This document shows positions 51,101 through 58,019 of a stretch of DNA of 64,000 bases, one piece after another. Made by a program: the position numbers and the translations under genes. Within the stretch, counting starts at the first letter, position 1. The number at the start of each line of letters is the position of its first letter. A model generated the notes under the pieces. The model made no database searches, was not told the origin of the DNA, and was given only the letters and a program-made list of their open reading frames with translations. Origin of the DNA: Cyanoderma ruficeps (taxonomy: Eukaryota; Chordata; Aves; Passeriformes; Timaliidae); the NCBI GenBank assembly GCA_008694505.1, contig VZDJ01000049.1:1275286-1339285 (forward strand), given 5' to 3'.

Positions 51101-54100
51101 CTGCGGTTTCTCTTGAACCTTTGCCAGTATCACTCAAGGCTAAATATGTCTGCAGCAGGTTGAGAGTAAGTTCCTCGCCTTGTTTTGATCAGCCTGTCAA
51201 GTGTTTTAGCTGCCAGTCGAGTTTCTTTATATCACACTATAATTGGCTGCTTTCTCAAGGTGCAGCCAAGGAAAAAAAGCACACGACAAAACTCGGGCTC
51301 CTTTGGCAAAATCCTCCACTGCTGCTTTGCTGCAAGCTGATTTCAGTAGCAAAGGGCACTTTGTAAACAGCTGGTGAAAATAGAGTGGAACTGAAAGGCA
51401 GCTTGCAATAAACTCCACGAGAAAGCCTTATTTACCCTCCCGTGCTGGCTTTGGAGTGTCGATCAAACCAGCCGCAGCTCCCAGGGGAGGCCCTCGGAAA
51501 AATAACGGGAATAAAAGAAACCGGAGGAGCGAACGCCGCCCTTCAGAGCCCCCCGTGCACCTGAGAGCCCCGCCCGGCGCCCGCCGCCCTCGCCAGCCGC
51601 TCCCCCTGCCCAAGTTCAGCTCCAGGGTCAAGCGGCCGCCCCCGGCGCTGTCCCCGCGCGTCCCCGGTGTCACATCTGGGGACAGCTCTGATCGCAGCCG
51701 GCGGGTGGGGGGGTCCGCTCCCCCGATCCCGACCCCATCCCTCAACGTCGGCTCATCGATCTGCAGATGTCGGGGGAGAGCAGAGGGAAAACGCGAGGGC
51801 ACGGGGGAGCATCAATCACCGGCGGCGCAGGACGTGGAGCACCGCGCCCTCCAGAGGCTCCGCTCCCGCCGCTCAGCGCCCGCCCCGCCGCTCACCGGCA
51901 CCTCCAGCCCGGCCCCGCCGCACCCCGAGCCTTTGGGGTCACCCTAAAATCGGGGAGGGCAATTTGGCATCAATCCCTGGGGTGAAAAGCACAGGCTATG
52001 GCAGCCAGGGACCTTTCTGATTTCTACAGCAGCATCCTACCAATTTACTCTGGAAGTGCGGAGCTGCCCCGCTGGGATTCCGGGGCTGTGCCCCCAAAAA
52101 GGATCGGTGCTCAGGTGTCACAGCCATCCTGACAGAAAAAGGAAGCGTGCATTTTCTGTGGCTGCTGCTCTGAGAAGCGGAAACGAGCCATGAAGAATCA
52201 GCCGGCCCTGCAGCGGCTCCGGGGGGAGCAGGGCCCGCCCTCACCCGGCAGCAGCACAGCCCGAGGCTTCCAGGTGAATCCCACACCTGTGCGCTTTGTC
52301 CTTGCCATGGGACAGGCCTTCCCGGCACGTGGAGAAGCACAGACAGGGAAGAGCAGCCTGGGCACAGGTTGTTACTCAGCACAAGCTCCTTTGGCTTTCC
52401 CAGGGAATTCTGCAGTGACAACACACTCCTGTTTCCTTTCTGCACCTGAAAACCCAACTGTCCCTCAACAGGGACACTGCAGACACCACCCAGCACACTG
52501 GGAGATGTGGATGGATGGTGCTGCAGCCCAGGGGTTGGGAAATGCAGAACCTGTTCCACCCTCACTGCTGCCTGTCCCTTTCCTTCCTCTCTTTCCATGG
52601 TGAGCCACTGCCACAGGGACAAAGGAGAAGCAGAACACTGGCACTGGTGTTTCCTGCCTCAGGTGGAAAAGAACATTTCAAGAGCATCATTCCAGTAGGG
52701 TTTCCCTCCTGCCACTTTTCCTAAAAGCTGCAAGAAGGTCTGGATCTGCAAACTCTCTCTCACACCACTGAGTCCAACCTGACAGCTCTGTTAACTCTTG
52801 TTTCTCCATAGAGGAAGAGTCACCTTTCCATGTAAGTGAGGAAAACCAGGATTTCTCTTACCTGGGCAGCAAAAAACCCAAAAGGCTGTGTTCTGTCATG
52901 TAATGCAATACAAAACACTAAGGATGCAGGACTGGAAGGGGAAAATTTGGAAGGGAGGTGGTGAACCTCTGTCCCTGGAGATGTCCAAGGAATGACTGGA
53001 CATGGCACTCAGTGCTCCAATCTGGGGATTGGTCACAGGGTTGAATTGGTGACTCTGAAGGTCTTTTCCAGCCTCTGTGTTTGGGGATTCTGGGAAATGC
53101 AAGTCACTAAAAAACTCAGCAAGCAGCACACCACTGACACACGTGAGAAATTCCAGTATGTGCACCTTTCCTGGTACTCAAATCCACAACCCTAATTCTA
53201 GATGGAAATGCTTTCAGTGGGCACACAGAAGGGTCCACCCACCCCCAGGCAGAGCCCAGCCCAGGGCTGGCAGTGCAGGATTCCCATTCCAACATCACAC
53301 ACAAGCTGCACCCTCTGGAAGAGCACATTTACCCCGGGCTGAGCACCCAACCAACACACTTTGCTGTGAACCACACACAGCCAGTGGCTAAAGGGGCTGG
53401 AATCCTTCAGGAATTCCTTCCCAGAGCTGCTCTGAGTGCAATGCTCGGGGTCCTGCTGCTGGATTCCCCCCGGGCTCACCGTCTGCGGGCTGAATTCCGG
53501 GAACATGACGCACGTGGCTCCCACCCACAGCGGGCACAGCAGCTTATTGATCACCCCGTGGACGTGGTGCAGAGGCAGCACGTGCAGGATCACATCCTCC
53601 TTCCTCCACTCCCACTTCTCAACCAGCCCCGTGGTCTGCAGGAGAAAACACACAGCGTGGCATTAGGGCAGGAGAAAAGATTCCCCCGAGGTACTCCCGA
53701 GGTATTCCCGAGGTATTCCCGAGATATTCAGGCCCCAAATTCCCTGGCAGGAATGCCAAGCCTGCCTGGGTACAAAATCTTCCCTTTAGGATCAGTGGGA
53801 GAAAAAATTCCCACCAAAACAGCAGCACACAAGAGGAACACCTTCAGCATCCTGTCAGGACGGGCCTTTAAACCAGCAAAGCCCTTTCCTTGTTACTGAG
53901 AAATATCAACAGTGATTTTAAACAGGACATACAAAAATATTAACCTGCTGCTGCACGTGCAGATTTGGCAGAAACAGTAATCAAAAAGCTCATTTTCCCA
54001 GAATTCTGTTGCCATAGTTAGGACACTGATGACATCAGGCTTTTAGCACCTGTAAGGGATAATCAGTAGGAGCAGGAAATCGCTGATAAACAGAAAGTAG

Positions 54101-55751
54101 GTTTCGTGTTAGTAAAAATTGTGGGAGTCTCAAGCTCCCCAAACACTCTGCTCTGAAGGGATAATTATCTGAAGGGATAATTATCAGGTTTCTGGGTCAA
54201 CAATGCCCTTCAGAGCCCAGTGCTGGCAACTGCAAAGCTTATTTCTAGCCACCTAAAAATAAGAGAAGCATCTGAACGGTGGAATTTGGTCGTGTCTCTC
54301 ACAACCCTCTTCCACAGAGCAGCTTTTAGGCCTCCTGCAGGACAGCACAAAGGACGAGGACTGCTCAGGCCACCCCCCAAATAACCAGCATATTTGTAAG
54401 GAAACAGATTCTTTGCCCAATATAGCCAAGCCCTGGCTCCATCCATCAAGGCTTTCATTCCTGCTGGGATACTGCAGGATCTGAGCACCCAGAGCAGCGG
54501 CAGCTCTCCCAGGCATCCCTGCATTCCCTGCCCTCCTTCTCTAATGGCAGCAGCCTGGCAGTTGCAGGCACTGATAACCAAGTGGTGAGATAGTCAGCAG
54601 GCTTATTCAAACTTTTAATTCCTTTTGGCTCCGAGAGCTAATGGATTTTTTTGCCTTGGGGATACAGAGCTGAATAATGCACAGGCTTCACACAGCACTG
54701 GGCTGGGCTAAGATATTTTCCAATTAGGAGCAAAGATTCTCCCCTAGTCAGAGGGTAGAAAAGTAAACTGCAAAGAAACCAGGTTTTTTACAACAGGTTT
54801 CATCCCTTCTGCTTTCCAGGAAAGCAAGGAGGAGAATCCACCTGCCTCGGGATGCAGCTGCAGCATGAACAGGCCAAGGTTCAGAGCCTCACACGCTGCT
54901 GTGTGTTCACCTCCCGAGCCTGGAGGATTCCAGAGCTGCAGCCCCACAGCTCTCTGCAGGAATGTGGCAGTGGAAAGGTGTTTGCAACTCCAAACCCCCT
55001 CCAGATTCCAAGACTTCGCCCCTCGGGGGGAGCCTGGCAGAGGGGCAGCAGCACTCACCACAGCCTGCACGTTCCCGTGGGTGCTGAGGACACCCTTGGG
55101 CCTCCCCGTTGTCCCGCTGGTGTAGATGATCATGGCCCCTCTGTCCTTCCACGAGGAACAGCTTGGCAAGGTCTCCTCCTCCGTGGCGGCAGGGCTCGTG
55201 GGTCCATCACCACCAGACCCGGGAATGGGCAGCACTGGGACTCCCAGTTTCTCGGCGCTGGGGGTGATTTTCCCCACCAGTTCCTGGGCGGCGATGAGCA
55301 GCGCGCTCTGGGAATCCTGGATCACGTATTCCAGCTCGGGCACCGGGTGCTTCCTGTACAGGGGCACCGCTATGGCCCCGCTCATCCACGCAGCCCACTG
55401 GGCCACCACGTAGGAGGCATCATTGGGGCACAGGAACGAGATCCTCTCTTCCTTCAGGTCCCTGCTGGGGCACTCCAGGAGCCTGCAGATCTCCCGGGAT
55501 AAGCGGAGGCTCCGGCTGAGCAGGTCCCTGTACGTGTGCTCCCCGTTCTGGTCAACGATGGCCACTTTGTCCCCAAAAGCCAGAGCCCTGGTGAACACAG
55601 GGGTGATGTCACTGCTGCAGGTGGCCCAGGCCGTGTGCAGAGCCCTGTGGGGACAGCCAGCCCTCTGCCCATCCCATCTGCAGCGGGACAGGTCCCGGAG
55701 GAGGCAGCGGAGGGGCCGGCACACCTGGGGGAAGAGCAGGGGGAGCAGCAT
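7479..55751 (-). CDS. ACSF3: ACSF3, mitochondrial malonyl-CoA/methylmalonyl-CoA synthetase, 9 coding exons
   Basis: ATP-dependent ligase of the ANL (acyl-adenylate-forming) superfamily. It activates malonate and methylmalonate to their CoA esters in the mitochondrial matrix, supplying malonyl-CoA for mitochondrial fatty acid synthesis. Coding exons: 55751-55059, 53635-53480, 44251-44097, 43659-43514, 37889-37777, 25880-25754, 9775-9641, 9166-9055, 7596-7479; total 1755 nt, 584 residues plus TAG, all phases matching. Motifs: Arg-rich N-terminal leader; P-loop [11 protein letters not shown] (210-220); YGMTEIGMA (364-372); GDT with ribose-binding Asp465; [13 protein letters not shown] with Arg479; catalytic Lys571 in [10 protein letters not shown]. 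Length is close to the human protein (576 as I recall). Phe490 lies where I recall Tyr in mammals. CDH15 downstream supports orthology. No break is seen. Confidence 0.97.
7735..8370 (+). promoter_or_regulatory. CpG-rich patch with antisense splice donor
   Basis: CpG-dense sequence inside ACSF3 intron 9. On the plus strand, antisense to ACSF3, CCGCAG|GTGAGTCGCC at 7890 matches the donor consensus perfectly. It could be the first exon of an antisense or intergenic lncRNA. The call is inference; no open frame is convincing. Confidence 0.3.
8640..8985 (+). mobile_element. CR1 LINE 3' fragment
   Basis: Longer sense CR1 tail. It includes the 'aatggcttcaaactgccaga' block, the 'tccctgtgagggtggggagg' block and the 3' end 'cactgtgatcctgtga'. 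Confidence 0.92.
9055..9166 (-). CDS. ACSF3: ACSF3 exon 9
   Basis: 112 bp, residues 509-546, with [16 protein letters not shown] of the C-terminal subdomain. Acceptor CCGCAG|AC, donor CCAG|GTAAAA. The sequence reads GPPD where I recall GVPD in human. Confidence 0.96.
9641..9775 (-). CDS. ACSF3: ACSF3 exon 8
   Basis: 135 bp, residues 464-509, spanning the hinge: [29 protein letters not shown] and [13 protein letters not shown]. It carries Asp465 and Arg479, conserved adenylate contacts of the ANL fold. Acceptor TTCCAG|GA, donor ACAG|GTCTGT. Confidence 0.97.
9863..10052 (+). mobile_element. CR1 LINE 3' fragment
   Basis: Sense CR1 tail about 90 bp upstream of the exon 8 acceptor, ending 'ccattctgtgattcc'. 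It is somewhat diverged in the middle ('caggctgcccagagaagctg'). Confidence 0.9.
11560..11752. other. Candidate conserved non-coding element C
   Basis: Unique sequence with GGATTATTGC, TTTGGATTTG, CATATTGAGCAGG and GGTTATAGATATATTTATCCGG (GATA-like cores), ending directly against an antisense CR1 copy. No coding potential in a conserved frame. Confidence 0.3.
11755..11945 (-). mobile_element. CR1 LINE 3' fragment
   Basis: Antisense CR1 tail: 'gtttgggttggcaggacctt' near the 3' end, then the 'gggcagggacatcttccact' and 'aggggcagccacagcttctc' blocks. Confidence 0.9.
13195..13275. other. Candidate conserved non-coding element D
   Basis: Short AT-rich block with ATATTAATTAGACC and TGTTAATGAATCA homeodomain-like cores inside ordinary intron sequence. 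Confidence 0.25.
13485..13510. repeat. (TTTG)n microsatellite
   Basis: About six GTTT repeats in a row. Confidence 0.95.
14885..15010. other. Candidate conserved non-coding element E
   Basis: AT-rich block with GGTTTATTGG, AATAAATCATAAATATTTCATT and ATATATCAACGG cores. A single N follows at 15014. Confidence 0.3.
15160..15410 (-). mobile_element. Older CR1-type fragment
   Basis: Antisense CR1-like sequence of a different subfamily: 'agaatcatggaattatttag' at its 3' end, 'atccctgcagagatggacac' and 'ctttccatgaggaaaactcc' further in. More diverged than the other copies. Confidence 0.75.
15755..15945. other. Candidate conserved non-coding element F (TAAT cluster)
   Basis: About 190 bp with TTTAATGAAATGC, AAATGATAGGC and TTGATTTATTGCG, then a dense homeodomain-type cluster at about 15911-15938 (CTAATTG, CTAATTAATG, TTAATTAG). 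The TAAT density is far above the surroundings. Confidence 0.4.
16855..17243 (+). mobile_element. CR1 LINE fragment with 103-bp segment repeated at 28807
   Basis: Sense CR1 copy extending further 5' than most ('ggctccaggagagctggaga'). Positions 16981-17083 are identical, base for base, to the reverse complement of 28807-28909. It ends 'ccattctgggattctgtg'. Confidence 0.95.
17715..17956 (+). mobile_element. CR1-type fragment, second subfamily
   Basis: Sense copy with 'ggctggatatcaggaaagat', 'gggcactgcccaggctcccc' and 'tttggacaacactctcaggc', ending 'attccatgattccacg'. The same subfamily occurs antisense at 34643-35000. Confidence 0.85.
19815..19935 (-). mobile_element. CR1 LINE internal fragment
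   Basis: Antisense CR1 block 'gggatccaggggcagacaca' to 'cccagggaaggattccttcc', lacking the 3' end. Confidence 0.85.
20357..20450 (-). mobile_element. CR1 LINE 3' end, short
   Basis: Antisense terminal 90 bp: 'atcacagaatcagggaatca', 'tttgggttggcagggacctt', 'agctcatctcgttccacccc'. Confidence 0.88.
20915..21070. other. Candidate conserved non-coding element G
   Basis: AT-rich block with ATTACAATTAAGG, TTTGCATTAGC (octamer-like), TGCTAATTAGATG, CTATTTATAATC and TTGATCAGCC. No repeat resemblance. Confidence 0.4.
21349..21690 (-). mobile_element. CR1-type fragment, left arm of an inverted pair
   Basis: Antisense copy: 'aatcacagagtcatggaatt' 3' end, 'agggatgggaactccaccag', then 'ctgagcctccttttctccag' toward its 5' side. 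Confidence 0.88.
21700..21765 (+). mobile_element. CR1 3' end, right arm of an inverted pair
   Basis: Sense CR1 terminus ('aaggtccttccccacccaaa', 'attccaggattctgtgaaat') directly abutting the antisense copy. Confidence 0.85.
22320..22690. other. Candidate conserved non-coding element H
   Basis: About 370 bp of strongly AT-rich unique sequence with TATGAGTCATCA, CATATTAATCAAAG, GATGCATGCATTAAG, ATACAATATAGCAATC and TAATTGAAAATAAATC. One of the cleanest AT islands in the window, with no coding frame. A deep enhancer-type element is inferred. Confidence 0.45.
23058..23262 (-). mobile_element. CR1 LINE 3' fragment
   Basis: Antisense CR1: 'ggaatggttcgggttggaag' near the 3' end through the 'aggggcagccacagcttctc' block. 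Confidence 0.92.
23708..23826 (+). mobile_element. CR1 LINE 3' end
   Basis: Sense terminal 120 bp: 'gacggggcttggagcaacct' through 'ccattccataattctgtg'. Confidence 0.9.
24560..24905. other. Candidate conserved non-coding element I
   Basis: About 345 bp, AT-rich, with GTTTAATTTATACTG, CATTATGCAG, CACTAATGG, GACAAAGGC (SOX/LEF-like), CAATTAAACAC, CATTACAATGAAATTAAAC, GCAATAATTAATGC and GAAATATTCATC. Varied transcription-factor cores and no repeat or coding signal. Confidence 0.45.
25158..25470 (-). mobile_element. CR1-type fragment near exon 7
   Basis: Antisense copy of a different CR1 group: 'aatcccagaatcaccgaggt' 3' end, 'ggacacctccagggatgggg', 'ttcctcctgatgtccaaccc'. It lies about 280 bp downstream of exon 7. 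Confidence 0.88.
25754..25880 (-). CDS. ACSF3: ACSF3 exon 7
   Basis: 127 bp, residues 422-464: [27 protein letters not shown] and DGWFRTG. This is the end of the N-terminal domain, leading into the GDT motif. Acceptor CCTAG|GTG, donor ACAG|GTACGG. Inverted CR1 copies lie in both flanking introns. Confidence 0.97.
26225..26355 (-). mobile_element. CR1 LINE internal fragment
   Basis: Antisense CR1 block from 'gggatccaggggcagccaca' through 'aattccttcccaatatccca', without the 3' terminus. Confidence 0.88.
27600..27700. other. Candidate conserved non-coding element J1
   Basis: Block with TGTAATTTAATGATG, GCAAACAGTAAAAC, GACGTTATCTTAATAGG and TTTTGCTTGCC. Short and moderately AT-rich. Confidence 0.25.
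28115..28260. other. Candidate conserved non-coding element J2
   Basis: Block with GAGATAAGATTCC (GATA core), GGAAATAAAAGG, TGTAATAAATCC and GGGTGATTAG. Confidence 0.25.
28652..29000 (-). mobile_element. CR1 LINE fragment, inverted partner of the copy at 16855
   Basis: Antisense CR1. Positions 28807-28909 are the exact reverse complement of 16981-17083 (103 of 103 bp), while the outer parts are visibly diverged between the two copies. Confidence 0.95.
29205..29325. other. Candidate conserved non-coding element K
   Basis: AT-rich block with TTGTAAATAAATGATTAC, GTGATCAAAATAATTAAGC, AGTGACTAATAG and CAATAATTTATGTATG. Confidence 0.35.
29588..29960 (-). mobile_element. CR1-type fragment
   Basis: Antisense copy of the same group as 25158-25470: 'agaatcccaggatcactgga', 'cctccctgggcagccccttc', 'gtctccttttctccaggctg'. 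Confidence 0.9.
31283..31350 (+). mobile_element. Degraded CR1 3' end
   Basis: Sense remnant 'ctagtggaaggtgtcc' through 'cccacccaaaccagtctggg', internally deleted. Confidence 0.65.
31681..32259 (+). pseudogene. Unrecognised reading frame with one internal stop
   Basis: One plus-strand frame runs 193 codons from an ATG in good context (gagaATGG) to a stop at 32257-32259, with a single in-frame TGA at 31927-31929. It is purine-rich on the plus strand, contains no CR1 sequence, and lies antisense within ACSF3 intron 6. I recognise no domain; the second half is acidic/lysine-rich with several tryptophans and cysteines. It could be an old retrocopy, an unclassified repeat or chance. No function is proposed. 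Confidence 0.2.
33106..33172. repeat. Poly(A)-type tract containing an N
   Basis: About 60 bases, nearly all A, with one N at 33135, followed by further A-rich sequence and a short (CAAA)n stretch to 33225. The true length is uncertain because of the N. Confidence 0.9.
34203..34231. repeat. (TCC)n microsatellite
   Basis: About eight CTC/TCC triplets; gives poly-Ser or poly-Glu in translated shadows. Confidence 0.95.
34643..35000 (-). mobile_element. CR1-type fragment, second subfamily
   Basis: Antisense: 'gaatcatggaatcatggaat' 3' end, 'aatgttgtccaaactctcct', 'tttcctgatatccaacctaa'. Same subfamily as 17715-17956. Confidence 0.88.
36150..36370. other. Candidate conserved non-coding element L
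   Basis: AT-rich block with AAAATAACATTCCATAT, CTCATAATTCAG, CTAATTTGTAAAG and CATTATAGGATCATTATTAAAAGG. Confidence 0.3.
37293..37366 (-). mobile_element. CR1 3' end, left arm of an inverted pair
   Basis: Antisense terminus: 'cacagaatggtttgggttgg', 'gggaccttaaagctcatctt'. Confidence 0.88.
37385..37604 (+). mobile_element. CR1 3' fragment, right arm of an inverted pair
   Basis: Sense copy from 'tggatattggctgtgagggt' to 'ccactccatgattgtatg'. It ends about 170 bp downstream of ACSF3 exon 6. Confidence 0.92.
37777..37889 (-). CDS. ACSF3: ACSF3 exon 6
   Basis: 113 bp, residues 384-421: [22 protein letters not shown] and [13 protein letters not shown], the linker after the A5 motif. Acceptor CCGCAG|GG, donor CACAG|GTACTG. 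Confidence 0.97.
38725..39027 (+). mobile_element. CR1 LINE 3' fragment
   Basis: Sense copy with 'aatggcttcccactgccaga', 'gggatatcagggagaaatcc' and the 3' end 'acgattctgtgattctat'. With the antisense copy at 37293 it flanks exon 6 in inverted orientation. Confidence 0.93.
39290..39470. other. Candidate conserved non-coding element M
   Basis: Unique block with TTGCCATGGAAATGG, ATATGTCGTCG, GATTTTATTGCAGCG and AACAATTAGCAAATC. Confidence 0.3.
39665..39765 (-). mobile_element. CR1-type 3' fragment
   Basis: Antisense remnant: 'aatcagagaatcacagaagt', 'ggatcatcaagtccagttcc'. Confidence 0.75.
41080..41250. other. Candidate conserved non-coding element N
   Basis: Block with CCAATTAAAGTGGTGATTAGG, CATGAATTATTCATC (palindromic core) and CAAACATTTATC. 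Confidence 0.35.
41440..41890 (-). mobile_element. CR1 LINE fragment, one of the longest
   Basis: Antisense copy of about 450 bp: 3' end 'gtcacagaatggtttggaag', the 'aggggctgccacagcttctc' block, then 'ccttctcttctccaggctga' and 'ttctctcagcagaggtgctc' toward its 5' side. Confidence 0.92.
43514..43659 (-). CDS. ACSF3: ACSF3 exon 5
   Basis: 146 bp, residues 335-384, with [15 protein letters not shown] and the adenylate-binding motif [13 protein letters not shown]. Acceptor GTGCAG|G, donor CCCAG|GTAGGA. Confidence 0.97.
44097..44251 (-). CDS. ACSF3: ACSF3 exon 4
   Basis: 155 bp, residues 284-335: [36 protein letters not shown] in part. Acceptor TCCTAG|GTG, donor ATCAG|GTGGGT. Intron 4 between it and exon 5 is 437 bp without features. 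Confidence 0.97.
50450..50680. other. Candidate conserved non-coding element O
   Basis: AT-rich block with CCTTTATTAATAAATGATTAATAG, CCATATTTTTTAATAAC, AAGTGAATTATAACATG and CTCATTTAATAAAAAG. No repeat or coding signal. Confidence 0.45.
50990..51270. other. Candidate conserved non-coding element P
   Basis: AT-rich block with AATTATGTAATTTAATAAAC, GTAATAATAAAGTATTTATTTTG, TTAGTGATTAG, TTTTGATCAGCC and CTATAATTGGC. It lies about 200 bp from the intronic CpG island. Confidence 0.45.
51480..51930. promoter_or_regulatory. Intronic CpG island with a possible alternative exon
   Basis: About 450 bp of dense CpG inside ACSF3 intron 3. On the minus strand GGTGCCG|GTGAGCGG places a plausible splice donor at 51895-51894, as expected for an alternative first exon. 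No downstream frame was shown to join ACSF3 exon 4 with a start codon. An alternative promoter is inferred. Confidence 0.4.
52940..53098 (+). mobile_element. CR1-type 3' fragment
   Basis: Sense remnant: 'aacctctgtccctggagatg', 'attggtgactctgaaggtct', ending 'tttggggattctggga'. Confidence 0.8.
53480..53635 (-). CDS. ACSF3: ACSF3 exon 3
   Basis: 156 bp, residues 232-283: [21 protein letters not shown] in part, then [23 protein letters not shown]. Acceptor CTGCAG|ACC, donor ACG|GTGAGC. Confidence 0.97.
53636..55058 (-). other. ACSF3 intron 2
   Basis: 1423 bp. Apart from the 11-bp repeat near its 3' end, only unique sequence is seen. Confidence 0.85.
53685..53728. repeat. 11-bp tandem repeat, 4 copies, beside the exon 3 acceptor
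   Basis: Units start at 53685, 53696, 53707 and 53718 with consensus cccgaggtatt. The array lies 50-93 nt upstream of the exon 3 acceptor on the transcribed strand, close to the usual branch-point zone. Confidence 0.93.
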
Positions 55752-55780
55752 CCTGCCAGCACTGCCAGGCCGAAGCAAAT
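55059..55780 (-). CDS. ACSF3: ACSF3 exon 2 (first coding exon)
   Basis: 722 bp. The acceptor TTCTGCAG lies just above 55780, then 29 nt of 5' UTR, then the ATG at 55751-55749 (A at -3). It encodes residues 1-231: the Arg/Cys-rich leader ([16 protein letters not shown]), [41 protein letters not shown], and the P-loop [11 protein letters not shown] near its end. Donor GCTGTG|GTGAGT. The ORF is also open upstream through the 29 nt, which matters for the exon 1 ATGs. Confidence 0.96.
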
Positions 55781-56031
55781 CTGCAGAAAGCAATGGTGGG
55801 AGCAGATCAGTGCAGGCAGGGATTACCCAGGGGGTTATTCCCACCCAGGGAAAGTGGCAGCCCTCATTTGAATAATATCTACTCTATTATTTATGTCCCT
55901 GCCTCAGAGTGCCACATCCTGGGCAGCCTGAGCATCCCTGGGCCCTGCCACGACGAAACAGGAGGCAGAGACCCTTCCCTGCACAGCCTCCAATCCCTAA
56001 AATCCAGCTAATTTACATGATGAACCAGATT

Positions 56032-56125
56032 TCACAGAATCCCAGAGTGGTTTGTGTTCGAAGGGACCTCAAAGCTCATCCAGTTCCACCCCCTGCCATG
56101 GGCAGAGACACCTCCCAGTGTCCCA
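56032..56125 (-). mobile_element. CR1 3' end, left arm of an inverted pair
   Basis: Antisense terminus: 'ttcacagaatcccagagtgg', 'gggacctcaaagctcatcca', 'gccatgggcagagacacctc'. Confidence 0.9.
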
Positions 56126-56134
56126 GGCTGCCGG

Positions 56135-56205
56135 CAGGCAGGGGCTGGAACGAGATGGGCTTTAAGGTCCTTTCCAGCTGAACCATTCCAGGATTCCGTG
56201 CAGAA
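56135..56205 (+). mobile_element. CR1 3' end, right arm of an inverted pair
   Basis: Sense terminus: 'ggaacgagatgggctttaag', 'aaccattccaggattccgtg', separated from the antisense arm by about 10 bp. Confidence 0.88.
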
Positions 56206-57844
56206 TCCTAAACCCCTCTGCACAGCCTGGAGCACCCTCTCCACAGAGCAACAGCGAGCAGAGAGGAGAGCACAGGGCTGTGGCAGGAGAGAGAGGGGTT
56301 TGCTGCACAGAATCCAACCAGCACCAAAACATCCCCGGAGAGGTTCCACGACAAAAGGAGGCAGCCAAAGGATGACAAGCTCTCACTCTCCGAGAGGATC
56401 CGTGACACTTCCTTGACGCCGGCAATAACAACCTGATTTTTACCTCTTTTTTTTGATAAATGCCTATTAGTGGAGCAGCTCAGCTCCAAGAGCCTCCCAG
56501 CCCAGCTTCCCACTGTGAGGAGGAGCTGGAACAAAGGGGATCCAGCCCAGCAGCTCCCCAGGAAGAGCTGCCCAGGGCTGCCCCCAGCTCAGGCTGCACC
56601 AGAGTTTATTTTCCGTGAGCCCTGCGGTCTCTCCCCTCCGCCTTCGGAGCATTTCCCCACCCTGACACTGGCCCTGCTCAGATTTTCTTTTGCAAATCAA
56701 CCTCAGTTTCTGCTTCTGCAAAACAAGCTTGTGATTTAGGGTGGAAACATCTGGGGGAGCAGAGAGGCTTCAGCCCCAGAGCGGGCCGACCGTGGGAACT
56801 CCTGACATTTGCCACCAGCATGGAAAAAAAACAAAGCAGCTCAAGGCAGAGCTCGTGTGACGTCTCTGCATTGCTCTGGAGAGACTAAAATGTAAAAACC
56901 CAACCTAAATCACACCCTAAACTAAGCCCATGGCCATGGCAAGGTGTTAATGCCCCAGGCATTAAGAGGGGCATGAACTGGAAGCTGGTTTTGCACAGGC
57001 TCAGCGTGGCTGATGCTCTCAGTGCTCTCAGTGTTCCTCCAGCTCCTTCCAAAAATCAAATTACCCCATTCCCACCAATCCGTGCTTAATGGAGCAATTA
57101 ACAGCAGCACCTTGAGCCAGGCCTGGGAACGTTTCAGAGAGCTGGGGGTGATGGTGTGTGCAGACACTCAGGGCACAGGGAAGTAAATCCAGGGGCTGTT
57201 TTCCCTCCCATTGCTCAGGGATAAGTGGTGCCACAAAGTCTGGCACAGCGCACCTGGAAACAAAGTTCATCCCCAGAGCCCACGGGAGGGTGGTGGCAGT
57301 GCAGAGATGTGGCTCTGCTGCCTCGGAAGGGAAGGTTCAAATCCCCCTGGAGAGGAAAACACAAGTCCTCCCCTTCCTCCTGAGGCTGGAGATTTCAAAG
57401 CAGCTGGAGGGCTCTCCCCAGCTCCCAGCACAACAAAACCAGTGCAGACTGGGAGCTGACCCACTGCACAGCCCTGTGCACTCTGTGAGCAAAAAGGGCA
57501 TAAAATGCATTCCCTGGAGTAAAATGATCCTTGGAGTTACTCTGAGCCGTTCCAAAGTGAGTTATTACAGGAATAATCATCGCTCCAGCTGCGACCGTGT
57601 AAGTGCCAGTGCAAGCCTGAGCTGCAGGATTCCACCCTTTCCTCATTTACAGGCATGGGAATACAAAGGGATTCCCGGCTGTTTCTACAGAAGAGATTTA
57701 AAAAAAAAACTTTATAATTAGAAAATAATAAAAAATACTTTATTCTTAGAAAATGAAATAGTAACTAAGGGAAAGAGACTTAGAAAAGGCATCAAATAAT
57801 GCCCGAGATGCTGACTGTTCTGCCCTTCTCACAAAACAAAAAAT

Positions 57845-57995
57845 AGGGAAAAGTTTGGGTTTGACAGCACCTTAAAGCCCATCCAGTCCCACTTTCCACT
57901 GCTCCAAGCCCCGTCCAGCCTGGCATTGGACACTTCCAGGGATCCAGGGGCAGCCACAGCTTCTCTGAGCACCCTGTGTCAGACCCTCTCTACTC
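57845..57995 (-). mobile_element. CR1 LINE 3' fragment beside the ACSF3 promoter
   Basis: Antisense copy: 'gggaaaagtttgggtttgac', 'gggatccaggggcagccaca', 'tctctgagcaccctgtgtca'. It ends about 300 bp inside from exon 1. Confidence 0.9.
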
Positions 57996-58019
57996 TTTAT
58001 TCTTCTCTCATTCTGGGGC

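Larger units (their letters stand above)
44252..53479 (-). other. ACSF3 intron 3
   Basis: 9228 bp. It includes an A-run at 47048-47064, AT-rich candidate elements O and P (50450-51270), a CpG island at about 51480-51930 and one CR1 copy at 52940-53098. The stretch 44.3-50.4 kb shows only unique, mostly featureless sequence with no CR1, in contrast to introns 6 and 7. Confidence 0.8.
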
